A DNA stretch of 64,000 nucleotides from Planococcus citri (Eukaryota; Arthropoda; Insecta; Hemiptera; Pseudococcidae): NCBI RefSeq assembly GCF_950023065.1, contig NC_088679.1, positions 66,464,001 to 66,528,000 on the forward strand. The letters are read 5' to 3'. Numbering within the stretch: the stretch's first letter is position 1; each line of letters opens with the position of its first letter. Under the pieces are notes generated by a model that made no database searches, was not told where the DNA came from, and saw only the letters and a program-made list of their open reading frames with translations. Below are positions 12,125 through 23,589 of the stretch, piece after piece. The position numbers and the translations under genes are program-made.

Positions 12125-12450
12125 CATATCAAACTTCATTTTTGAACGTTCTAAGTATTTACCTATGAACAAAAAACAAAAACTTTATTTTGGAGCAAAA
12201 GATGTAAACTTTATTCCATCTTTGGAAAGAGTATGGAAACCTTATTTCGGTGCAAAATTCAAACTTCAAGTCTAAGAAAAAATGTAATAAAAGCTGAAAA
12301 ACTTCATTTTATTTTTAAAAAGAGTATGGAAACCTCATTTTTATGTTTGAAGAATTAGAAAACTTCATTTCTGAACATGAAAGTGAACATTTCATTTCTG
12401 AACAGGAAATTAAAAGTTAAAGTTTATTTTGGAGAAAATAAATAAAACTT
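12125..12450. repeat. AT-rich degenerate minisatellite, block 3
   Basis: Third block of the array found at 8041..8890, with GGAAAGAGTATGGAAACC and AACTTCATTTT words. Confidence 0.7.
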
Positions 12451-12749
12451 TACAATATTTGATGTGGAATGATCTTATAATATCATAAATGATGACTAAA
12501 ATGACCTGATGACATACCATAAAAATGAAGCCAAAATCCGAATATTTCATTTATCCTTATAATGTTGTATTGAATATCGAAGGAAAAAATGAGTGTTTAA
12601 AACATGAGGTATTTTAGGTATAGGTAGGTACATGTGCCCAAAGTAAAGACCTATGTACATTCCGCAAAACTGTTACATCAATAAACTCTTTTTCGCACTT
12701 GCTCTGGCAAACTACCTATTTTTGTTTCTTTTTCTCAGTTCCCAAAATC
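12451..12749. other. 3' flank of receptor C
   Basis: Probable 3' untranslated and intergenic sequence; nothing else recognised. Confidence 0.45.
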
Positions 12750-14445
12750 TCAGCTTTCATGAATAACAGTTACACGTCTAAGTACATTTACAGCCGAATA
12801 CACTTGTTGGTAAAAACGCAGAAAAAGCATCATATTCATTGGATATACTTTCAGAGCCTTGAACAGGATCGTCATATGTGCGCGAGTGAGCAACAGGTGT
12901 ATGTATTTTCGATTCGAAGAAGATAAATAGTACCAAGGTATGTCGTACACTGCTTCTTTAAACATGTCTTCCTGAAAAAAATTTTAAAATAATGAGATTC
13001 AGAGTTGAGATTTTGATTCTTTGTCGAATTATCGTTTTGAAAATTAATCCATATATGTCAATATAATATGTACTTAATCAAAATTTCTTACCATATCTGA
13101 AAATAATTTTCCTGCCAAACAGTTGACGAAAAATATTGTACTGATGATAATTAGGTAATTCACATTTTTCATTCTGAGTATCGCTGAATCGTTATTTATC
13201 TGCAAATAAGTACAATTGCTCTGTAAAATAGGTACTTAGCTAATAAATTTACATTATTTAGCTTAAATTGGTGCATGTGTAGCTGCTTTCAACAATTAAA
13301 CGTACAGATACGAAAAAGTAACACAATACAATTTCCAAGTACAGAAAAACACCTATACTGATGGACATATTCATCTCCAAATACGGTTTCAGAAATGATA
13401 TTGATCTGAAAAAATAGAATAGGTATCTTTGTAATGAATTCGTAGTGGTAGCTTCAAATTATGTAGGTAGTTCGAAATTGAAAATGCAAGTTCATGCATA
13501 ATAACTAAGATATTTACAGAAAAATTGAATAGGTAGGCACCTAGTTAGATGATACACCTACTTGAGCAATGTCTCGTGTGATTGCACGCATGAACGAATA
13601 TTCTGCAAGAAGACATATTCCTGGAATGATTTCCTTCTGTTGTCAACTTCTCGAAAATTATTTGCATCACAATACGATCTTTCATAACAAACGACGAATA
13701 ACCTAGAGTGATGATTTATCGCATCGCAGATAACCTGAAATTGGTGATAAAATTCTGCGACAATGGTCATCAAATACGACGGCATTATTAAATACACGAT
13801 GATCAATGGCGAAGCTGCGATCAACTGGGAGCATAATACGATACAAAATGTTCCAAGAGTGTCGACTCGTTCGCAATAAACAGGATAAAAGTACGAGTTG
13901 GGATCGCTTAATTTGCTCTTCGTGTAGCCAAGAATTAGGTGTAAATTTGTGCAGATTTCGTAACAAACCATACAACCGAGTTGCGACGCCATCAGAACAA
14001 CCACCACTCGCATCGAGTACTTTTGTCTTCGATTGAAGAGCAATTTCGACGAAGAAGTGTTTGGAAAAATGTCGTCGAAGGTATCTTTATCGAGTTTTTT
14101 GAAAGCTTCGAAAGTGGATTCGTGATAAATGTAGGATATTAGCTGGAGCAACACTAGTAAATAAATACCTGTTACTAGAGCATTAATGGTGTACAGGACA
14201 GTGCCAAATTCCTGATTAATAGTGAAGTATAAATAGGATAAGCAGTGTAAAAAATATATCGATGTGTTGGTGGCGTTGTAGATCATCCAGAACAATGTCA
14301 GTCGACGATCGAATACTTTGGAATAGTAGAATTCTCCCAGCAGCCAGTGTATGAACCGAATAAAGGCTAATTTGGTACTGGTGTATCCGAAAATGCTTCC
14401 TAAATGAAGTAGCCATTTGTGGAGAACCCATTTTGTACGTAACAT
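12750..14445 (-). CDS. Odorant receptor C (7tm_6), complete
   Basis: Predicted 437-residue odorant receptor. Exons are 13562..14445, 13306..13405, 13092..13199 and 12750..12971, with introns of 156, 106 and 120 bp. Donors are GTAGGT, GTACGT and GTAAGA; acceptors are TTTTTTCAG, TTTGCAG and TTTTTTCAG. The open frame begins at a GTG at 14457, but the first ATG is at 14445 (MLRTKW), which gives an exon 1 of exactly 884 bp, the same as B and E. Helices lie near residues 50-74, 83-106, 146-172, 198-222, 305-327, 334-360 and 395-425. Signatures are GEFYYSK, GYTKSKLSDP...YPVYCE, CLAGKLFSDM and IPWYYLSS...VYSAVNVLRR. The stretch from the signature to the fourth helix (...LIAASPLIIVYLIMP) is closest to receptor F, then G, so C, F and G form a subgroup. 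No disabling change is seen. Confidence 0.92.
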
Positions 14446-15050
14446 TTGCGAGATCACTGCTGTACCTACTCTGAATATCTAGGTTCACACTACACGAGCT
14501 GACTTCATCAGCTCCAATACATATGAAAATATTTAAACGTGATAAGTGATAACTAATGCAGACTTTTAATTTCACATTAGCTAGGTACAAAGAGAATTGA
14601 ACTGTACCTACTGAATACTTGATAACGTGATCGTAATGACATGGTTGTTGAATTATACTTAGGTGGGTAGATACCTCTCTTGAAAGTTTTCCAACTTTCA
14701 AGTGACGAGTTAGCACCTTCATTATGGAAATTTAACGAATACTTATTCGCTTAAATAAATCTACAATACAATCGTGTTCATTTTTCACACCAAATTGTTG
14801 GCTTAAATGGTAAGCAAAGTTTGCATGTTTTGACTGATATAAAATTTTTATACTTGTATTCGATACTTACATCAAAAATTTGCTTTTATAATTCAAACTT
14901 GATCAGTAGGTACAGAAAGTCTCGCTTATGTGAATTGCGGATAATAGAGTTGTTTGCTTAATGGAATGATATGTGCTGGGACCATTATTGTACACTTGCA
15001 ATTTTTATAGTTCATTAGAATAGAAAAGAGCATTTCATTTGGTTAATAGA
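14446..15050. other. 5' flank of receptor C, nothing recognised
   Basis: Upstream region of receptor C. A 168-codon open frame at 14216..14722 is antisense-frame overlap with exon 1 and has no support. Confidence 0.5.
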
Positions 15051-15052
15051 GT

Positions 15053-15545
15053 TGACGATATCACGTTGTGCTCTCAAGCTTTCAATTTTGAGTAGTGCTT
15101 TCCATATCTCATTGTGCTTTCTAGCTTTTCGGTTCCAGGTAGTGCTTTTGATATTACGTTGTGCTTTTGAGCTCTCAGTTTCCTATAGTGTTTGATATCA
15201 CGTTGTGCTTTGAAGCTTTCAATTTTGCGTAGTGATTTCGATATCGCGTTGTGCTTTCAATATCGCGTTGTGCTCTCAAGCTTTCAGTTTCACATAGTGC
15301 TTTTGATATCACCTTGGAGTTTTGATGTTTGGTTTTGCATAGTGCTTTTGATATCACGTTGTGTTTTTGAGATTTTGATTTTTATGTAGTGCTTTTGATA
15401 TTGCATAGTGCTTTTCAGCATTTGGTTTCACATAGTTTTTGATATTGGGTTTGATTTCAAGCTTTCAATTTTGTGTAGTGATTTTGATATTGCATTGTGT
15501 TTTTGAGTTTTCAATTTTGTGTAATGCTTTCAATAGGTATCTCAT
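15053..15545. repeat. Minisatellite with a unit of about 46-47 bp
   Basis: About ten copies of a unit running GATATCACGTTGTGCT, CTCAAGCTTTCAATTTT, G.GTAGTGCTTTT. Several units have lost or gained parts. No coding sense. Confidence 0.85.
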
Positions 15546-15559
15546 TGTACTAAGGGTAA

Positions 15560-16086
15560 GGGCACCAATTATGGACTAGTCTACAATATGGAGCACCGCC
15601 CATTCTCGTACGTAATTAGCGCAATCTGTTAGGAAAAAATGTTTTTCAATGCATTTTTCACCAAAAAAACAAATGAGAAAAATTGTCCTAGCCCAATTTA
15701 ATAACATTAAGCGACTTATAACACAAACCAATTAAACAAAAAAGTGATTTTTTTTGTCAAAAATTTTTATATGATTACATTTTTTCTAAATATGTTGTCA
15801 TTGAACTAAAATTTTGCAAAAATTGTGAAAAAAAGTGTTGAAAATAGGTTGAAACTTCAAAAAGATATGAAAAAAGTATTAAAAAAGGATTCAATCAGAA
15901 AAAAGTCTAAAAGTTTAGAAAAAATAGGCAAAAACTGGGCGAAAAAGTGTTAAAAACATTTTAAAATTGCATAAAAATCATAAAAATGCAAAAAAAAAAA
16001 ACATAAAAATCACTTAGAAATATTATAACATTATCTTATGGTCAAATTACAATAACCGATAGAATTTCAAGTACCTAATGATATAG
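15560..16086. other. AT-rich intergenic DNA with dispersed-repeat fragments
   Basis: Contains words like ATGGACTAGTC and ATATGGAGCACC that recur near 16690 and 40550 in association with the dispersed repeat family; otherwise A-rich sequence without features. Confidence 0.4.
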
Positions 16087-16094
16087 GTAGGTAC

Positions 16095-16509
16095 TAGAGC
16101 TGAAAATGGTTACGCTACCCACTAACCGGTATCTGGTTAAAATACCGGCTAAACCCGCTGGTAGTGGTTGTATTGGGTTGATTCGGATATATAGATAGTA
16201 GCGTATAGTGAGTACAACCCGCATGTTTTCACACTTGGTCTGTGCACACACCCCAAAATTTGATAACGCGTAAGTGGGAGGAGTTACGCTTCAACACCTG
16301 TCGTTCGTATGTGTGATTGACGTTTGACATGATTGATGACAATGATGATGTCATGCAGGTACACCGGCTACGCATTCAATGCGCTACTAGTTGTATCGTG
16401 AACCGGTGTGACATTTTTTCAACTCGCTACCCGCTACTAGTGAGTAGCAAGAATTTACAATACGGATACGATAGTTACCTGCTGTCAGCAAGTACCATTT
16501 TCAGCTCTA
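16095..16509. mobile_element. Non-autonomous hAT-type MITE (Ac-like ends)
   Basis: 415-bp element with ends TAGAGCTGAAAATGG in inverted orientation, flanked by the perfect 8-bp direct repeat GTAGGTAC at 16087..16094 and 16510..16517. The end sequence closely resembles the TAGGGATGAAA end of Ac-type hAT transposons. The inside carries repeated CTACCCACTA / CTACCCGCTACTAG words and no transposase frame. Confidence 0.87.
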
Positions 16510-16794
16510 GTAGGTACATATAAAAGATTGGGACCAAACAATTTTAATAACATAAAGCGATTTATAACATCAACTGTTATAATAATAAGCGGCTTTAACT
16601 GTATCAAAAAAGGACTTTAGTTTCTGCTGGAGTGATCAGTTTTTGCTAAAAATGAGGGCATGTAAGTAAGTATAGAAATTTTTGGTGCAAAGTTTTTTTG
16701 TATGGGGTGTGCTAATATGGACCACCAGTGATATTGAATTTTTTACTCATTTTCATCATTTCTTATAGCCGCTGAAAAGGGGAATGCTTGAAGC

Positions 16795-16990
16795 TTGAAA
16801 TACTTTTTTTTGTTCATTTCTACAAATAAATATGTTTTGAAACGTAAAAATACTTATGTTTATTTTGAAATTCTTTAGTGGTCTGGTCCATATTAGGCGT
16901 CCAAAATTTTAAACTGTCATTTTGACACTCCTCATTTAAAGATTGAAGCATGTGTTTCAGAAATGCACTAAGTCCAAAAAAATATTGATA
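16795..16990. repeat. Dispersed repeat, partial copy
   Basis: Shares TTTGTTCATTTCTACAAATAAATATG and the following CCAAAATTTTAAACTGTCATTTTGACAC-like block (in pieces) with 17240..17370. Confidence 0.6.
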
Positions 16991-17259
16991 AGAAATTCAT
17001 GGTACTTACAATTAGTACAATTTTGAAACGTAGAAATGGCCCAAATTGACTGATTTTTTGATATGTTGTAGCCATGACCCTTGGGCACAATAACATATCA
17101 AAAAATCAGCCATTTTGGGCCGCAACTTTATGCTAGATGGCCTTGCAACCTCAGAATCTTTGAAAATGGACTTAGTGTATTTTGGAAACACATGCTTCAA
17201 TTTAAAAAAATATTCAAAATTAACCTGCACTGCTTAGAATATGTTTGTTTGTTCATTCC

Positions 17260-17810
17260 TACAAATAAATATGATGTTTTGAAAAATGTGAAAGTAAGTT
17301 TATTTTAAAATTTTATAGTTTTATAGGAGGTTCATATTAGGCATCCAAAATTTTGAACTGTCATTTTGACACTTATCACTCAACAATAAAAAAAACATAT
17401 TTTAAAGTTGACCTTCACCCCTGAAATTTTGTACAGTTGTTAGTGGAAGGATGGAACTTCATTTTAAGCCTTTGTGGAGGTTTCTACCTCCTATAGTTTT
17501 CAAGTGGCAATCCTCAAAAAAAAGTGGTCCCTATTTGGTGCCTCTTGTCGTCATGGTTCCTTATCCTTTACAGGACATTGGAAATCGCATTTTTTGTGGT
17601 AACCTAACAGGGTGGAGGCTTACGCCTATTGCCACTGCGATTATTCTAGGGAATCGACGTTGTTTTGAGCTTCCACTAGTAGTTTCCCGTTGCTTTCTAG
17701 TGACATCTACACAAGCACCTTGGAGCTAGCCGGGTAGTTTAGAGACCCTGAGCTCCTCAGTGTTGTTGGTGCCTCTACCCTTACAGAATTTCGAATTGAA
17801 TAGTAATGTC
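17260..17810. repeat. Dispersed repeat, copy 2, split by an insertion
   Basis: Homologous to 5375..5655. The copy is interrupted at 17546 by a 220-bp insertion; after it the sequence resumes with TTGGTGCCTCT. Confidence 0.65.
17546..17765. mobile_element. Probable SINE or other retroposon insertion
   Basis: 220 bp of GC-richer sequence flanked by a perfect 11-bp direct repeat TTGGTGCCTCT (17535..17545 and 17766..17776) and without terminal inverted repeats, inserted into a dispersed repeat whose other copy at 5630 shows the uninterrupted site TTTGGTGCGCT. A long duplication without inverted ends points to target-primed retroposition. It has words such as GGGTGGAGGCTTACGCC and GGAGCTAGCCGGGTAG. 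I could not identify a tRNA head with confidence, and the orientation is uncertain. Confidence 0.6.
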
Positions 17811-18618
17811 AGAGTTTTCAACAGCTCCAAACTACAAAATTGAAAACTAATTTTTGTTGAGTTTTGCTGAAAAATTCTCTACAGTGTTTCAGAAAGCAGA
17901 AATTAAACGCCTCATTGGGAATCGAAGCGTGATGTCACAGCTCATTTTTACCCGATTTCACGTTCTCATTTGGTCCCAAACAAAACTGTAGTCCCATAAG
18001 AAGCCATGTAAAAACGGTATGCTTGTCATTCAAATTTCTCAATGAATAAGACACACTTGTTGATAAAAAACTTATTTAAAACAAAAATTCAGACTTTCTA
18101 ACATATCATATTATAAAACGAGATTTTTTTAACACAAAATTTCAGAGAAAATGGAAACTGAAAAGTAGCAAATTTACATGCAATCTTGTGGAACGCTTCC
18201 ACAGGTTGGGAGCAAATGAGATTGTTTACTTACGCACACATACGTACGTTTTACAGCACACAAAGATCCGCTTCGATCCCCAATATGATTCAGAGGGTGC
18301 AAGTCTTATGTTCAGGAGTTATATAACTAAATCAACTACCTACATATATGAAAATATTTGTGCACCTGTCAAACGTTTCCAACATTCACACTAGAAATTG
18401 TACATAAATTTTGCAGGTACTTTTATTTTACAATTTAAATTCTTCACAATAGTGTACACTTTTCAAAATTGTTTCCAAAAAACAGCGCTGCCAATTCAAA
18501 AACTAAAGATGCTTACATGTTGCATTTTGCTACTCACCTCCTTGTGTTTTTCTTCCTCAGTGTAAGAACTTCCACTGATAAAAAGTCATCTTCCCTCTAA
18601 CAAAATACATTCGGATAT
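17811..18618. other. Intergenic DNA downstream of receptor D
   Basis: No repeat structure or coding family seen; the open frame at 18188..18394 has no recognisable motif. Confidence 0.45.
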
Positions 18619-20200
18619 TCACGTTTTTATCGTACTGCTCAGTACATTGACCACACTATACACTCGTTGACTGAATAGTAAGAAGAAATTCATATCTATT
18701 GAGAATACTGACATAGCTCTGAATTCAATTGGAATATGTGCTCGATACAACATCAAGTAGATTGTCTTTCGGTTCGAAGGAGTTAAGTAGCACCAAGGTA
18801 TATCATAAATCGAATCGCGGAACATTTCTTCCTAAAATACAGTTGGTGAATTAGAAATTCCAATTCTAGTATGAATAAGATGGTAGGTAGGTAAGGTAGT
18901 GCTACCTACATATGTAGGTAATATAGGTATACCTACCATGTTCGAAAATAATGTTCCTGTTAAACATGCGACGAATAGCAAGTTGCAGGTGCTAAGCAAA
19001 AAATTCAAAATTTTCAGCTTGAACGCGAGTGAATCATTTTCCTCCTGAAATGATTCACAAATTTGTCAATGGAGGAACCTACCTAGTACCTACATCTGTA
19101 ATACCTACATATTATATTAGACAATTTTTCTAAACTCACGTACATATAAGATGTATATCAGTACAACTTCTGAATTCATGATAATGACAATGCAGATTGA
19201 TATAGACAACTCCAAGAAAGGTTTGAAATATGAGATTGATCTGCAAACAAAATTAATTCAATTAAAAATGAAATAAGCAGCTAAGTTACCTACAAGTATC
19301 ACGAATTATTGATTAGGTAGCTTACTTCAAAAGTTCTTCGTGGTATTTCATATAAATACGGATATCTTTTACGAATATTTCCTGCAAACTGGATAATTCT
19401 GATGGGTCTCGATTCATGGCCAACTTCTCATATTGATATGTGAAAAGCCTAGACTGATTTTTAATCGAGTTACTAATTAGCAAAAACCTACTATAATATT
19501 CTCTGGCGGTGAAAATCAAATGAAAAGGTTGAAGAGCGTTGGTGACAATAGCTGGAATAGCGGACACGAATTGAAAACAATTCACAACAAACAGCTCCGT
19601 GAGACTTTGAACCATTTCACAATATATGGGATAAAGATAGGATAGCTGATTATGTAATTTTTCCTTCGAATCTCCGTTAATGAAATACAGAATTGTAGTC
19701 GAAATCAAACCAATTATAGTGATAGAATAAACGATGAACAAATTGTAAATAATTTGCATCGAGTATTCGCTATGCTGGATGAATTGCACCTGACCTGGAT
19801 ATTCCAAAACAGATTCTGGATACGGAAAAGGGGTAATTGTTTTATCAAAAACTCGCAGAGATAATGCGATACTTTGACCATATAAGTGAGTAATCAAAGG
19901 AGTCAGTATAGCAGAATAGACAAGAATTCCAACCGCGCTATAAGCGTATAAGATATTGGAGATACCTGGAGTGGTTGCGAAAAATATGTAAGATAGAATA
20001 CCCAGCAAAAAAATAACGTTACCTAAAAGGCTAAATATTATCCAAATCGAAGTAAATCGACCATTTAGTTGATTCGAGTGGAAGAATTCGCCCAAGAACC
20101 AATGCATCAGATGGATGTAGTTGGTGATTCGTTTCGAATGTCCAAACTTTTTAGTCCAGTTGAAAAAATGATGGAGAGAATTGGACACTTTGTGCTCCAT
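18619..20200 (-). CDS. Odorant receptor D (7tm_6), unusual exon 2 donor
   Basis: Predicted 430-residue odorant receptor and the closest relative of receptor E. Exons are 19326..20200, 19144..19240, 18937..19044 and 18619..18831, with introns of 85, 99 and 105 bp. The ATG at 20200 (MEHKVSN) is preferred over an upstream start at 20248 because it aligns with MESKDSN in E. Signatures are GEFFHSN, GDSKEKLHNQ...YPIYCE, CLTGTLFSNM and IPWCYLTP...VYSVVNVLSS. Compared with E there is one extra base just before the exon 2 donor. The donor equivalent to that of E (GTGAGT) would break the frame, but a GTACGT four bases upstream restores phase 0 and makes exon 2 only 97 bp. The gene is therefore either intact with a shifted donor or a very young pseudogene. 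WYYL is WCYL here. Confidence 0.85.
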
Positions 20201-21760
20201 AAGTGATGAACTGTTTTTTAGGATTCCAGGCCAGTAATATAGATGCAATTTTCACGATCAATCAACTACAATGGGAACATGTATTTCAAATGTTTGAATT
20301 GTAGTCGAATTTTTTGTTTCTTGGTGAAAGTCATTCTATAGTCAACATTTTCGTAACTGATTCTAAATAGTGATGGTGAACGACTCGTATTTTATTCAAT
20401 ATTTAATTGCTTATTTACTTCCTCGTTTAGTGGGTACCTACCTAATTAAAAATTTGCCATTTTTAGTATGTTCAATACAAATAAAATGAAGTTCATTAAT
20501 AATTCTGAATGAAATTCACGAAAAATAACATTTTTTCAATTTTTGGCGACCTTCTCAAGTCAACATGTCAATTCTAATGTTTGATAATTGAGCTTGTAGA
20601 TAAATTATTTACCTACATGTTCAAAAAAAAGGCGTAAGGTATATAATATAGGCAAACTTATAGCTTTTTTTACCGTACTATATATTTATGTCTCTCATCT
20701 TAATTCAGATTTCTTGTTTTTAAATATTCATACGTAATTTTATCAACAGTAGGGTATACCCACTTCGTTTGTTTTCATTTATTCATTGTCAGATGGATTC
20801 GCTTCATGACACGCTATAAAATTTAATTAGTACCTATTTTACGAAATGCTTACCCTGGCTTATTAAAATGATACCTTACTGTTGCTGGTGACTTTGAAAT
20901 CACCGGATATTAACGTCGAAAGGGGTAATTTCTCAATGGTTCGCGTGCTCTTGTGGAGTGTTGACGATGACTTATTAGGATCTGTGTTTTAGTTATTCTG
21001 TTCAACGGATGAGTCATCTTAGAATGGAAATTACAAGAGATCTGAATTCTGTATCTGATCACATCTTGATAAATTTGAACAAACCTGAATAGATCTGATC
21101 CAGACCAGATCTGATCAGATCAGACAGGACGTTCTCCAGATGCACGGATCCAAGTTTAGATCTGACAAGATCTAAGACCTGATCAGATCCGATTATTTTT
21201 CCCTTGGATTTATTACATTTGAATTGTATTTTTCTTATTTTTATGGAATTCTTATCGATTTTTATACACAATTTTGTCATTTCAATAACATTACTACCCA
21301 CCTCAATTTTCCATGATGTTTTCAACAAAGTTTAAACCCTATTATGGTTTGTTTTCTTAATTTTTAAATTCGTTTGTTAGCTCGATGATATTTTTCCAAC
21401 TTTAAAATCAGGGACTATGTTTTGAATTTTTGAAGAATTTTTTAGGCATAATTCAAGAAATTTTCAATCACTTTTAGAATATTTCAAGCCTTTATTGTAA
21501 CATTTTTTTTGTAATACCTACAAGTAAATTTTCTTTCAACTCTTAGGCTACGCTGAATTCTAGTAATTTTTGAAGCATTCCAATAAATTTTAGAGTTATT
21601 CTTTCCAAGGAATACTTTCGTAATTTCAGCGATAATTTTTCAAATGCTATGCCATTTTCAGCATTTATTAGGCAACTTTAAATTATTTTCCTGATTTCTA
21701 CATATAGTAGGTATACCTGGGTATTTTTTCAACTTTAGAACATTCAACTACATACCTACT
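20201..21760. other. 5' flank of receptor D and intergenic DNA
   Basis: AT-rich. At 21050..21190 the palindromic words AGATCT and TGATCAGATC recur many times. No gene seen. Confidence 0.45.
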
Positions 21761-21761
21761 A

Positions 21762-23584
21762 GTCCGGCATATGACAATAGGAGTAGTTGCACTGAAACTT
21801 GCCAAAAAAGAGTTGGCCTTACTTACAAAATGGCGGCCATTTTGATTGACAGGTCAGCCGAAATCGCAGATTTTGCGTTTTAACATAGGACTTGCACGAA
21901 CTTTTTCAAACTTTACAAAGGTAGATCGAAAGATCATGCAAAAATTTATCACCTGTCAAAATTTCAAGTGCTAAAGTGCGTTTTTCGATTTTTGGTGAAT
22001 TTTTGAAAATCGAATTTAGGCCAAAAATGAGGGAAAAAATCAAAATTTTACCAAATTGACCAAGAACGCTGAAATTTGGAATATACCCTATTTTCGACAT
22101 GCCAAATCGATTGGAAACGGTTTCAACCCGTTTTGAGCAGTTCTGGAGCCTCCAGCAGATTTTTGAAACTCGAAATTCCCACAAAATTCCATCAAATTAG
22201 AGTTGTAAAGCTAAAATTTATTCTAAAAGCTAATTTCAATACGCTACGAAGTACTGCAGGTGAATTTCAAGTCGTTTTGGATCCTCCAGCGACTTTTTGA
22301 AAATTCCTAAAGCCTCCAGCAGATTTTTGAAACTTTGAATTTTCACAAAATTTTATCAAATGGAGATGGAAATCTGAAATTTACTCTACACTCCAATTTT
22401 AACACCCTCTGAAGACGACTTCAGGTGAGCATAAGTAATTTTAGGGCCTCCAGCGGCTTTTTTTGAAAATTACTGGAGCCTCCAGCAGATTTTTGAAACT
22501 TTAAATTTTTACAAAATTTCATCAAATGGAGATGGAAATCTGAAATTTACTCTACACTCCAATTTTAACAATCCTCTGAAGGCGATTTCAGGTGGGTTCA
22601 AGTCATTTTAGAGCATCCAGCGACTTTTTTGAAAATTACTGGAGCCTCCAGTAGATTTTTGAAACTTGAAATTTCCCCAACATTAATTTATCAAATGGAG
22701 TTGGCAAGCTGAAATTTACTTCGCAGACTACATGGTGGTTTCAAATGGTTTTTAAGCTTCCAGCTACTTTTAGGAAATTGTAATTATCCAAAAAAAAACG
22801 TCATACAACCTTTCAAAAAGTTGCTGGAGGCTCCAAAACGACTTGAAATTCATCAGCAGCCAACTTCGTAGCGTATTGAAATTAGTTTGCAGAATGAATT
22901 TCGACTCTTCATCTTAGTTTAATGATATTTTGTGGAAATTTCACGTTTCAAAAATCTGCTGGAGGCTTTAGGAATTTTCAAAAAGTCGCTGGAGGATCCA
23001 AAACGACTTGAAATTCACCTGCAGTACTTCGTAGCGTATTGAAATTAGCTTTTAGAATAAATTTTAGCTTTACAACTCTAATTTGATGGAATTTTGTGGG
23101 AATTTCGAGTTTCAAAAATCTGCTGGAGGCTCCAGAACTGCTCAAAACGGGTTGAAACCGTTTCCAATCGATTTGGCATGTCGAAAATAGGGTATATCCC
23201 AAATTTCAGCTTTCTTGGTCAATTTGGTAAAATTTTGATTTTTTCCCTCATTTTTGGCCTAAATTCGATTTTCAAAAATTCACCAAAAATCGAAAAACGC
23301 ACTTTAGCACTTGAAATTTTGACAGGTGATAAATTTTTGCATGATCTTTCGATCTACCTTTGTAAAGTTTGAAAAAGTTCGTGCAAGTCCTATGTTAAAA
23401 CGCAAAATCTGGGATTTCGGCTGACCTGTCAATCAAAATGGCCGCCATTTTGTAAGTAAGGCCAACTCTTTTTTGGCAAATTTGCTTTAAAATGTTCCTT
23501 AGGATGTCCCCTTTAAGAAAAAAGTTGTCCCGGAGGATCGGCGGGGGGGGGTGGTGCAATTACTCCTATTGTCATATGCCGGAC
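21762..23584. mobile_element. Foldback element, GTCCGGCATATGACAATAGG family, copy 1
   Basis: 1823-bp element beginning GTCCGGCATATGACAATAGG and ending in its inverse complement, flanked by TA. The two arms of 700-900 bp are nearly identical inverted copies: the 92-codon frames at 21906..22184 (minus) and 23094..23372 (plus) differ at a single residue. The middle consists of diverged tandem blocks around TGGAGGCTCCA with CAAAATTTCATCAAATGGAG. No transposase was seen, so it is non-autonomous. TA target suggests a Tc1/mariner-like mobiliser (inference). Confidence 0.8.
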
Positions 23585-23589
23585 TATAC

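Noticed and set aside
21906..23372. Two identical 92-codon proteins on opposite strands
   Set aside because: They are the same sequence in the two arms of a foldback element, read in mirror directions; no domain recognised.
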